From positions 1 through 31,069 of the forward strand of contig JAGVZJ010000024.1 in NCBI GenBank assembly GCA_018302725.1: a DNA stretch of 31,069 nucleotides. The letters run 5' to 3'. The notes under the pieces are model-generated. The model was not told where the DNA came from and did no database searches. It saw nothing but the letters and a program-made list of their open reading frames with translations. A program made the position numbers and the translations under genes. The stretch comes from Candidatus Woesearchaeota archaeon (GTDB taxonomy: Archaea; Nanobdellota; Nanobdellia; SCGC-AAA011-G17; GW2011-AR20). Shown here piece by piece: positions 1 through 6,202 of this stretch. Position 1 is the stretch's first letter, and each line of letters begins with the position of its first letter.

Positions 1-42
1 TGCGGACCTTAATCTCTTTATGAATTCTTCTTTGACTATCAT
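1..42 (-). CDS. Partial CDS, N-terminus only
   Basis: On the minus strand an ATG at 42 opens a frame that runs off the window edge (MIVKEEFIKRLRSA, 14 residues). It begins one base after the stop codon of the upstream minus-strand gene, so the two would be co-transcribed. A short Lys/Glu/Arg-rich start of this kind resembles the beginning of some archaeal helix-turn-helix regulators. Fourteen residues are too few to assign a family, so no function is claimed. Confidence 0.4.
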   Translation of the reverse strand, partial: MIVKEEFIKRLRSA

Positions 43-43
43 T

Positions 44-685
44 TTATTGTGTTCCTTCTGCTCTTCCTATTCTTTGAGGAGATTCTCTTATTATGTTAGC
101 TAACCTTGATGCTTCTTCTCTTATTCTATCTTTTACAACTGATCTGATGCGTGCATTTTTAGCACCTATTAGAAGATTTCCTGTCACTGCACCTAAAACG
201 CCTGATAAAATATATGCTGTAGCGTTTTCATATGACTCATAAAGGCTAGGTGCAAGACCAATGATGCCTATTAATGGTAAAAGACCATTTGCTAAAACAA
301 AATTAGCTGCATTTGCTGGTCTCCAAATTGGATATGCTCTTAAATCAGGAGATGAAGCTGATGGTGCGACTTCTGTAATTAAATCTAGTGTTCTGTTATA
401 AGCATCTCTACGGGATTTATCAAACCTCAAACTAAATTTTCTTATTTTTAGGGTTTCTTCAACTACCTTGGGCTGTGAATCTGGTATATATCCCATATTT
501 CCAACAAAAAAGTTTGTTCTATCTCTAAAAGTCCTAGATAAGTTTAATGCTTTTTCCCTTACAGAAGGCAATCCTCTACCTTCAACCCTGTACCCAGAAT
601 TTCTTGCTAAATTTACAGCTGCATCTACTTGTTCTTGTTCTTGTTTAAAACCCATAACTTGATGATAAAAAGTATTATTTGTCAT
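44..685 (-). CDS. Hypothetical membrane protein with two predicted helices
   Basis: This 213-residue protein is not recognised. The first ~130 residues are charged and helical. Two hydrophobic stretches follow at about 130-150 (LLPLIGIIGLAPSL) and 160-180 (AYILSGVLGAVTGNLLIG), separated by a short acidic turn. A basic tail ends the protein, suggesting a hairpin anchor with cytoplasmic ends. A TATA-like TTTATAAA at 712-719 is centred 30 bp upstream of the ATG and no ribosome binding site is visible, so translation is probably leaderless. It is divergent from the gene at 762 and directly precedes the partial gene at the window edge. Being a real gene is likely; its function is unknown. Confidence 0.7.
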   Translation of the reverse strand: MTNNTFYHQVMGFKQEQEQVDAAVNLARNSGYRVEGRGLPSVREKALNLSRTFRDRTNFFVGNMGYIPDSQPKVVEETLKIRKFSLRFDKSRRDAYNRTLDLITEVAPSASSPDLRAYPIWRPANAANFVLANGLLPLIGIIGLAPSLYESYENATAYILSGVLGAVTGNLLIGAKNARIRSVVKDRIREEASRLANIIRESPQRIGRAEGTQ

Positions 686-761
686 TGTATTAAAAAATTA
701 GAAGTATTACCTTTATAAATGTTTCTATTTTGTTATTACTTCGTAATGGTTAATTTAGAAA
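686..761. promoter_or_regulatory. Divergent promoter region
   Basis: This 76-bp spacer separates the divergent genes starting at 685 (minus) and 762 (plus). A TTTATAAA box at 712-719 is self-complementary and could serve both directions. A small inverted repeat, ATTAC-ttc-GTAAT at 735-747, lies just before the plus-strand gene. Its function is not known. Confidence 0.4.
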
Positions 762-1052
762 ATGGAAACTGAGCAAGATGTACCAAGAAAAGAAAGCCAA
801 TCTTCACTATTAGCAAAAATAAGAGAGCCGATATATCAAGGATCTGCTCGTTGGGCAAGGCCTCCATTTGTCTGTTATAGCGATGAAAGAGGAAATCCCG
901 TTCTTTTGATTTATTCAGAAGCTGGTGTTTCTGAAAGATATGTTCTAACTGATAAGAGTGTAAGGAAAGAGATAACTTTACTGATAAGAGAAGGAAGAGT
1001 AAGAAAAGAAAGAAAAAGATATATTGATATTGAAGATGCAACTTCTATTTAA
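762..1052 (+). CDS. Hypothetical small basic protein, 96 aa
   Basis: This short soluble protein is not recognised. Its N-terminus is charged. The middle has alternating hydrophobic residues suggesting beta strands (PPFVCYSDERGNPVLLIYSE), and the C-terminal third is strongly basic and helical (RKEITLLIREGRVRKERKR), which could bind nucleic acid. The plus frame was preferred over an overlapping minus-strand frame because the latter is a Phe/Leu-rich low-complexity product typical of an antisense shadow. Its stop codon overlaps the stop of the convergent lipoprotein gene by four bases inside a TTTAAA palindrome. Confidence 0.6.
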   Translation: METEQDVPRKESQSSLLAKIREPIYQGSARWARPPFVCYSDERGNPVLLIYSEAGVSERYVLTDKSVRKEITLLIREGRVRKERKRYIDIEDATSI

Positions 1053-1255
1053 ATAAGGTTTAAATCTTCATCTAGTGAATCAACATCAGACAGTTCTAAG
1101 TCTTCAACTTCACTTTGAGCATCTGTTAATGCCTGATCTGCATTATCAACGGGATTACCAGACTGATCAATTGTACCTTCAGAGTTTCCATTTCCACATC
1201 CTGCAACTATCACTAATGCAGCCACAAGAAAAATAAATAAAATTTGTTTATTCAT
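1049..1255 (-). CDS. Small acidic lipoprotein, 68 aa
   Basis: The product starts MNKQ and has a hydrophobic signal segment ending in a lipobox-like VAGC near residue 20. The rest is a short acidic tail rich in Asp, Glu and Ser, so the mature part would be a small anionic surface peptide. The start at 1255 was chosen because GGAGG lies 6 nt upstream of it. It overlaps the last 8 bases of the upstream coiled-coil gene (ATGAATAA), which implies translational coupling. The two are probably a functional pair at the cell surface, but neither has a recognised family. Confidence 0.7.
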   Translation of the reverse strand: MNKQILFIFLVAALVIVAGCGNGNSEGTIDQSGNPVDNADQALTDAQSEVEDLELSDVDSLDEDLNLI

Positions 1256-2525
1256 TTCCATCCTCCTCTTCAACAACTATTTCATCCACTTTCTGTGAGT
1301 CCAGTTCAACATTCAAGTCATTTGTCATGGTTCTTATCTCTAGAACAATTGAGTTGGATTCTCTTAAAGTTTCATGTGCAGTCTTGACTGACTCGATAAA
1401 GCTTTTTATGAGCTCCTTCCTTGCTTCAACATCATCTGTTTCTTTTGCTGAGTTAAATGATTCCTTGGCTTCTGCACATTTAGTTCTGGCTGTTTCTAAC
1501 AGAGTACTTAATTCTTCTATCTTTGAATTGAGCTCTGTTGTATCCTGACCATTTTTTTCAGCATCAGACAATGCCAGTTCTGCTTTTCTTTCCAATAAAT
1601 CAGATCTTAACAAAATCCCATGGCATATATTAGCCTGTACCGCTCTGGTTTTGTAGATGTGCTTTATTAATGCGTATTCCCTTATCTTTTTTCCAATCTG
1701 CTTTAATTCATCTAATGTAGTTGCTGCTTCTATTCTTGCCTTGGTCTCATTGAGCTTTGAAATAGCATTATCAATTCTTTCAACAGCTGCAGAAGTTTCA
1801 TCTGCAGTTAGATCCTGATTATTTTGGATTCTTTCTTTAATGGAATTCAATTCTGTTAATTGGGCTTCAACTGCGTTTGTGAAATGTTCTTTTCCAGCAG
1901 CAAGTTTTTCTTCATTCTTTTCAGCATTTCTTAATCTTTCTCTTGTTTCTTTTAAGTTTTCTTCAATTTTATCTGATTGCTTGATTGCTTCTTTTAAGTT
2001 TTCTACAGCTTTTTTAACATTTTCCTTGGAGATTTGTCTTACTCTAAACTCTTCGTCTTTTACTTCCATTATTTTGATATTATTTAACTTTTTAGCTTTT
2101 CTTTCTCTTGCTATCTCTATTTGTTTTGCTCTTGTTAATAATGCGAACTTCTTGGCTTCTTCAGGAGTCAAGTCTTCAATAAAAGTATCTACATTTTCTA
2201 CTCTTTCAGTTATTTTGAGAATTCTGTTTCTTTCTGCTGCAGGGGTGTCCTTTATTTTTTCTTCAATTAAAGCTCTTAATCTTTCTCTATTTCCCTCTAT
2301 TTTTTTTCTGTTCTCTGTTTTAACCTCTTCGTCTTCAACTCTTTCACGGACTTTTTTCCTTTCTGGTTCAGGTATGATTAGAGCATTGTCAGGTTGGCTG
2401 TCTATAACTGCTGGCTCTAGCCTGTCATCAACAGAACTGTCATCCTTCACATCAGTTCCTTCTCCTTGTGCAGTTACATTGAATGCTAGCAAGAACAGGA
2501 CTAAAAACAAAAATATTTTTTTCAT
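1248..2525 (-). CDS. Secreted coiled-coil protein, 425 aa
   Basis: A Sec-type signal peptide (KKIFLFLVLFLLAFNVTAQG) is followed by an acidic linker and then about 350 residues of Lys/Glu/Ala-rich heptad-like sequence, indicating long coiled coils. No C-terminal anchor is seen, so the protein is exported and may associate with the co-translated lipoprotein. The ATG at 2525 was preferred over an in-frame GTG nine bases upstream, because GAGGTG sits 6 nt before the ATG and overlaps that GTG. The family is not recognised. Coiled-coil composition alone can mimic many surface or filament proteins. Confidence 0.75.
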   Translation of the reverse strand: MKKIFLFLVLFLLAFNVTAQGEGTDVKDDSSVDDRLEPAVIDSQPDNALIIPEPERKKVRERVEDEEVKTENRKKIEGNRERLRALIEEKIKDTPAAERNRILKITERVENVDTFIEDLTPEEAKKFALLTRAKQIEIARERKAKKLNNIKIMEVKDEEFRVRQISKENVKKAVENLKEAIKQSDKIEENLKETRERLRNAEKNEEKLAAGKEHFTNAVEAQLTELNSIKERIQNNQDLTADETSAAVERIDNAISKLNETKARIEAATTLDELKQIGKKIREYALIKHIYKTRAVQANICHGILLRSDLLERKAELALSDAEKNGQDTTELNSKIEELSTLLETARTKCAEAKESFNSAKETDDVEARKELIKSFIESVKTAHETLRESNSIVLEIRTMTNDLNVELDSQKVDEIVVEEEDGNE

Positions 2526-2607
2526 ATGTTTCACCTCAAAATTATAATAAAGTTTAAAAATACTTTAATTATATAAACATTTCTCATTATCAGAGGGTTC
2601 TTACCCA

Positions 2608-2647
2608 AAACGTTTATAAATGGATATCTTTTAAGTTTGTTTGGAGG
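2608..2647 (+). promoter_or_regulatory. Promoter and RBS of the L7Ae operon
   Basis: A TATA box (TTTATAAA, 2613-2620) lies after an A/C-rich potential BRE. GGAGG at 2643-2647 is 9 nt before the L7Ae ATG. Transcription would start near 2642, leaving a very short leader that just includes the ribosome binding site. Confidence 0.6.
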
Positions 2648-2656
2648 ATAATTAAT

Positions 2657-3001
2657 ATGGCTGAAGTCTCAAAAGAAATTCAGGATAAGGCTTATGAAGC
2701 TGTTGAAATAGCTAGAAAGTCTGGTAAATTAAAGAAAGGAACTAATGAGGTTACTAAAGTTATAGAAAAAGGAGTAGCTAAACTGGTTCTTGTTGCAGGT
2801 GATGTTAATCCTACGGAAGTTATAATGCATCTTCCAGTATTGTGCGAGGAAAAGAAAATTCCTTGTGTGACTGTTGGAAGCAGAAGTGATTTGGGTGCAG
2901 CAGCTGGTTTGCAGGTTCCAACTGCAAGTGTTGCAATTGTGCAAGAGGGGGATGCTGCAGAACTAATTAAAGAGATCACAAGCAAACTAAGTTCTTCTTA
3001 A
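2657..3001 (+). CDS. rpl7ae: Large ribosomal subunit protein L7Ae
   Basis: The 114-residue product matches the L7Ae/L30e fold from end to end. It has the GTNEVTKVIEKG RNA-binding segment (about 28-39), the LVLVAGDVNP strand and loop (about 43-52), the HLPVLCEEKKIP segment and a hydrophobic C-terminal region. In archaea L7Ae binds kink-turn RNA in the 50S subunit and is also a core protein of box C/D and H/ACA RNPs and RNase P. It heads an operon with S28e, L24e and NDK, an arrangement conserved in archaea. It lies 1 nt before S28e. The length is normal. Confidence 0.95.
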   Translation: MAEVSKEIQDKAYEAVEIARKSGKLKKGTNEVTKVIEKGVAKLVLVAGDVNPTEVIMHLPVLCEEKKIPCVTVGSRSDLGAAAGLQVPTASVAIVQEGDAAELIKEITSKLSSS

Positions 3002-3002
3002 A

Positions 3003-3299
3003 ATGGCTAAACCACAGATGAGCAGGGAGAATAAAGGTAATAGAGCTAATAGCCCTTCTAACACTGGAAAAGAGGAAAGAGGACTTTTTTCAATAGCTTT
3101 TCCTGCTACAGTGGAAGAAGTTGTTGGAAAAACAGGAACCAGGGGAGAAGTTACACAAGTGAGAGTTAATGTTCAGGAAGGGAAAGATAAGGGAAAGATA
3201 TTAAGAAGAAATGTAAAAGGACCTGTAAGAGTCGGAGATGTGCTAATGCTTAGAGAAACTGAGATTGAAGCTAGAAAATTAACACAGGGAAGGAAATAA
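3003..3299 (+). CDS. rps28e: Small ribosomal subunit protein S28e, N-terminally extended
   Basis: Residues from about 34 onward are typical S28e. They include GKTGTRGEVTQVRVNVQEGKD, RRNVKGPVRVGDVLML and the C-terminal ETEIEAR, which form the OB-like fold near the mRNA exit of the 30S subunit. The family is usually about 70 residues; this one has about 30 additional polar residues at the N-terminus (Asn/Ser/Lys-rich). The ATG one base after the L7Ae stop was kept because no later ATG suits the core. M6 is the only close alternative. The extension could be real or could reflect an unusual internal start. Confidence 0.92.
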   Translation: MAKPQMSRENKGNRANSPSNTGKEERGLFSIAFPATVEEVVGKTGTRGEVTQVRVNVQEGKDKGKILRRNVKGPVRVGDVLMLRETEIEARKLTQGRK

Positions 3300-3300
3300 C

Positions 3301-3477
3301 ATGCCAAACTGTTCATTTTGCGGAAATCTATATTTGATGGGGGAAGGAAAGACCTTTGTGCAAAAGTCTGGGAAAATTCTACGTTTTTGCAGTGCTAAAT
3401 GTGAAAAGAATATGCTTAAGCTTAACAGAAAAGCGAGGCATACTAAGTGGACAAAGCATTATGTCAAAGGAGAATAG
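3301..3477 (+). CDS. rpl24e: Large ribosomal subunit protein L24e
   Basis: This 58-residue protein starts MPNCSFCG and contains a treble-clef-like zinc site, CSFC (residues 4-7) with C30 and C34 in FCSAKCEKN. A basic segment (LNRKARHTKWTKHYVKGE) follows and contacts rRNA. This pattern and length are characteristic of archaeal L24e. The gene begins 1 nt after the S28e stop and precedes ndk by 5 nt. The order L7Ae-S28e-L24e-NDK is the conserved archaeal arrangement. Confidence 0.95.
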   Translation: MPNCSFCGNLYLMGEGKTFVQKSGKILRFCSAKCEKNMLKLNRKARHTKWTKHYVKGE

Positions 3478-3482
3478 TCCTA

Positions 3483-3974
3483 ATGATCGAGAAAACTTTT
3501 ATTGCAATTAAACCAGATGGAGTGCAAAGAGCTTTAATTGGAGAAGTAATAAAGAGATTTGAGAATGCAGGACTGAAATTAATAGGAATAAAGATGCAGT
3601 GGCTTGATAAGGATTTTGCGTTAAAACACTATACAGAAGATATTTCTAAAAGAAGAGGAGAAAAAGTCAGGGAGATGCTTGTTAATTACATTGTTGAAGG
3701 ACCTGTAATTGCAATGGTGTGGGAAGGAATACATGCTATTGAAATTGTCAGGAAAATTATTGGAGATACTGAGCCAAAGGGAGCAGCTCCAGGAACAATA
3801 AGAGGAGACTTTTGCCATGTCAGCTATGATTATGCTGATAAGAAAGGAAAGGCAATAAGAAACATTATACATGCTTCGGGGAATAAACAAGATGCAGAGT
3901 ATGAAATTAAATTGTGGTTTAAGGACAAAGAACTGCATTCTTATGAAGTCTCACATGAGAAATATGTGAAATAG
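3483..3974 (+). CDS. ndk: Nucleoside diphosphate kinase
   Basis: The enzyme transfers the gamma-phosphate between nucleoside triphosphates and diphosphates through a phosphohistidine. The 163-residue product shows KPDGVQR (K10 onward), the GTIRGDF loop (104-110) and the active-site NIIHASGN with catalytic His130, followed by E140 and LWF. It is slightly longer than a typical ~150-residue NDK at its C-terminus. The ATG at 3483 gives the canonical start MIEKTFIAIKPDG; an upstream in-frame ATG adds a non-homologous stretch inside L24e. AGGAGA at the end of L24e can serve as the ribosome binding site. Confidence 0.95.
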   Translation: MIEKTFIAIKPDGVQRALIGEVIKRFENAGLKLIGIKMQWLDKDFALKHYTEDISKRRGEKVREMLVNYIVEGPVIAMVWEGIHAIEIVRKIIGDTEPKGAAPGTIRGDFCHVSYDYADKKGKAIRNIIHASGNKQDAEYEIKLWFKDKELHSYEVSHEKYVK

Positions 3975-4013
3975 AAATATTTTTAAACGTATTTATGACT
4001 TTTTTGTGGTAAA

Positions 4014-4865
4014 ATGGATTATTCATTTTTAACATTGGGCGGGGAACCTCCAGCAAATCTACCTCCTGGAGAGAGAATTAGCTATCCTATCAGAGAGTTA
4101 AAGGTTCTATTACCTAGGTTAGAGAGTGTGTTGTCAAAACAACATTTTAGTGCAGTTTCATCGTTATGTGAAGAGGGAAGAGTTGCTGGAGACACAGTTA
4201 GATATGCTGAAGAGCTTTCAGCAGATTTAACACGTACATTAAGGACATATGAAGTAGGGTATACTCAATGTATCAGAGTTGCGAAAAGAATTCTTGGTAA
4301 AACCGCGAGGGTGTTCCGTTCATTAGATGTACCTGAAAATATCGTCCATAGGATGATTACAAATTATGCTGCTAACCTTCAACATAGAGTTGCTCCTTTA
4401 GTTATGGTGATAAAAACTGATTATGAATCAAGAGCATCTGAAAGAGTGTTATTTGGAGGAGAAGAAGGTTATGTTGAATGTGTTGATTCTTTGATAGATA
4501 ATGTAAATAATGTAGTAGAACGAGCAGAAAAGACCAGAAGAAGCAATGGAGATGCAATGGCTGAATCTGATCCAGAATTTGTAGAGTCTCTTTTAGGAAG
4601 TCAACATAGACATTTTGTTAGCTTGAACTATCTATTATGGAGAGCTGAGGCTATTCATCATAGAATAAGTAACATCTTTGAAGCAACTCCAGAAGAACAC
4701 CGTGAATTACTAGCAGGTTCTTTATCAGCTTCAACAGATCTTGTTACAGTAATACACTGCTTAGAACGTCTTTCACATGATGGTGAATCATTTGTTTGTA
4801 CACCAGCAGATTATGGAGCATTGAATATTGTTCAGGAGATAAGTATTCCAGGATTACAATCCTAG
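4014..4865 (+). CDS. Hypothetical helical soluble protein, 283 aa
   Basis: This protein is not recognised. It has no signal peptide or membrane segment and is predicted to be mostly alpha-helical, with amphipathic segments such as RELKVLLPRLESVLSKQ and HRMITNYAANLQHRV. A TATA-like TTTTAAAC at 3981-3988 is centred about 29 bp upstream of the ATG, suggesting a leaderless transcript of its own. Its last 12 bases overlap the convergent regulator gene. It lies where archaeal genomes usually have infB following ndk, so it may have entered with the chaperone block. It is probably a real gene, of unknown function. Confidence 0.65.
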   Translation: MDYSFLTLGGEPPANLPPGERISYPIRELKVLLPRLESVLSKQHFSAVSSLCEEGRVAGDTVRYAEELSADLTRTLRTYEVGYTQCIRVAKRILGKTARVFRSLDVPENIVHRMITNYAANLQHRVAPLVMVIKTDYESRASERVLFGGEEGYVECVDSLIDNVNNVVERAEKTRRSNGDAMAESDPEFVESLLGSQHRHFVSLNYLLWRAEAIHHRISNIFEATPEEHRELLAGSLSASTDLVTVIHCLERLSHDGESFVCTPADYGALNIVQEISIPGLQS

Positions 4866-5252
4866 TTCTTTATCAATCTTTTTTGCAATTTCTTTTAAGT
4901 CTTTCATTGTTGAGTTAATATTTGACTCTATTTCTGACATAAGGCTTTGAATATTTTTAGAGCTTAATGTATACCTTTTTCTGTAAGTGATTATTAACCC
5001 ACGATCTCCTAACTTATTCAAATGATGGATAACAGTACCCCTTGTTAAATGAGAATTAAATGCGATTTCATCAGAAGAGATTAATCTATCCTCTTTTTTT
5101 GCTTTTACTAATTCTAAAAAAATTCTAAAGCAAGATTTTTCTTTGTCTCTTGGACTGGACAATCCAAGGGAGTCAGATAACCACTGTAAATCTTGGTTTA
5201 AACCTTCTCTTTCTTCCTTCTCAACCTGTCTGATGTTTATCTCTTTGAACAT
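4854..5252 (-). CDS. Winged helix-turn-helix transcriptional regulator, ArsR/Phr-like
   Basis: The 132-residue product has a winged-helix DNA-binding domain at about 45-100. Helices at RIFLELVKAKKEDRLISSDEI lead to the recognition region HLTRGTVIHHLNKLGDRGL and a basic wing (ITYRKRYTLSS). A C-terminal helix rich in Lys, Glu and Ile (about 103-132) probably mediates dimerisation. It is divergent from the DUF3467-grpE-dnaK-dnaJ operon, with an 88-bp shared intergenic region containing an inverted repeat over the operon's TATA box. By position it is a candidate regulator of chaperone expression, analogous to the archaeal heat-shock repressor Phr. That role is inferred. Confidence 0.75.
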   Translation of the reverse strand: MFKEINIRQVEKEEREGLNQDLQWLSDSLGLSSPRDKEKSCFRIFLELVKAKKEDRLISSDEIAFNSHLTRGTVIHHLNKLGDRGLIITYRKRYTLSSKNIQSLMSEIESNINSTMKDLKEIAKKIDKELGL

Positions 5253-5340
5253 TTTAGCGAAATATTTAAATATATGTTGTTTGTTTATCTTAATTCAACA
5301 AAGTTTTAATATATAAACTTTTTGTAAAGGGGGTTAAAAT
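5253..5340. promoter_or_regulatory. Divergent promoter with operator-like inverted repeat over TATA
   Basis: An inverted repeat AAAGTTT (5300-5306) and AAACTTT (5315-5321) flanks the 8-bp TAATATAT. This TATA-like core is centred about 29 bp upstream of the DUF3467 gene ATG. A protein bound to the two arms would sit on the TATA box and block initiation. A second AT palindrome, ATATTTAAATAT at 5262-5273, is the likely TATA element of the divergent regulator. GGGGG at 5329-5333, followed by TTAAAAT, precedes the ATG. The regulatory interpretation is inferred. Confidence 0.6.
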
Positions 5341-5682
5341 ATGGCTGAAAAACAAAATATAAATGTGAACATGGATCATTCAAATCTGGCATTTTTTTCA
5401 GATGGAATCTCTCTATTCAACAGGAAAGATAAGTTTTTCATAGATTTCAGGCAGACAAGCCCAAGGATAGATATAGTTGGGGAAAAACAGCACTATAGTC
5501 ATGCAGTGAAGCATAGTACAATAGTTCTTGATCCTATCATTGCTAAGGCTTTGTTTAAGCTGTTAAAAGACAGTATTGGGAAGTATGAGAAGCAATTTGG
5601 AAAGATAGACCTGCCAAAACAAGAGAAAACAAAAAAGCAGGAGAAAGAACAGGTTACTACAGACAGGAATTATATCGGCTAA
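5341..5682 (+). CDS. DUF3467 family protein
   Basis: The 113-residue product matches the small DUF3467 family. It has a N-terminal strand pair (NLAFFSDGISLFNRKDKFFIDFRQTSPR), a middle loop (SHAVKHSTIVLDPIIAKAL), a helix LFKLLKDSIGKYEKQFG, and a Lys/Glu-rich disordered tail. The molecular function of the family is not known. It is first in the chaperone operon and ends 1 nt before grpE, so it is probably co-expressed with GrpE and DnaK and may act in protein quality control. That link is inferred from position only. Confidence 0.8.
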   Translation: MAEKQNINVNMDHSNLAFFSDGISLFNRKDKFFIDFRQTSPRIDIVGEKQHYSHAVKHSTIVLDPIIAKALFKLLKDSIGKYEKQFGKIDLPKQEKTKKQEKEQVTTDRNYIG

Positions 5683-5683
5683 G

Positions 5684-6202
5684 ATGAAAGATAAAGAGCT
5701 AAAAAAGAACGAGGAAGAAAAGAAAAAACTCGAGAAAGAGATAAAGGAAGAGATAGAGAAAGAAAAGAAACTGTCAAAGGAATACTTAGAAACACTGCAG
5801 AGGGTTCAAGCAGAATTTGAGAACTACATGAAGAGAGTTGAAAAAGACAAAGAGGAATTTGTCAAGTATGCGAAGCATGATTTGATTTTGAAGCTGCTGC
5901 ATATCATTGATGATTTTGAAAGAGCATTGAACTCTAAAGAAGCTAAAGAAGAGTTTGTAAAAGGGGCTGAAATGATTTTCAAGCAATTAAATAAGACGCT
6001 TCATGAAGAAGGGGTGAGAGAAATAAGTGCGTTAGGAGAAAAGTTTGATGTGTACAGGCATGATATCGTAGGAAAGGTTGAAGGGAATAAAGATGATATC
6101 ATTGTTGAAGAGGTGAGAAGAGGTTATATGTTAAAAGACAAAGTTTTGAGACCTAGCATGGTAAAAGTCAGCAAGGTCAAGGAGGTTAAAGAAAATGAGT
6201 AA
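5684..6202 (+). CDS. grpE: GrpE nucleotide exchange factor
   Basis: GrpE releases ADP from DnaK during the chaperone cycle. The 172-residue product has a Lys/Glu-rich N-terminal tail, the long dimerisation coiled coil (LSKEYLETLQRVQAEFENYMKR, about 28-55), the ILKLLHIIDDFERAL helix and the C-terminal beta wing with KFDVYRHDIV and VRRGYMLKDKVLRPSMVKVS. The length is normal for archaeal GrpE. It begins 1 nt after the DUF3467 gene and overlaps dnaK by 8 nt (ATGAGTAA), consistent with tight co-translation. Confidence 0.95.
   Translation: MKDKELKKNEEEKKKLEKEIKEEIEKEKKLSKEYLETLQRVQAEFENYMKRVEKDKEEFVKYAKHDLILKLLHIIDDFERALNSKEAKEEFVKGAEMIFKQLNKTLHEEGVREISALGEKFDVYRHDIVGKVEGNKDDIIVEEVRRGYMLKDKVLRPSMVKVSKVKEVKENE

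Noticed and set aside
735..747. Small hairpin ATTAC-ttc-GTAAT
   Set aside because: A 5-bp AT-rich repeat is likely by chance in this composition; kept only as a note in the promoter entry.
736..1041. Minus-strand open frame of 101 aa
   Set aside because: The product is a Phe/Leu-rich low-complexity sequence antisense to a better supported plus-strand gene; it has no promoter of its own.
1840..2547. Plus-strand frame of 235 aa rich in Ser and Phe
   Set aside because: It is the antisense shadow of the Lys/Glu-rich coiled-coil gene; Ser/Phe-rich composition is the expected artefact.
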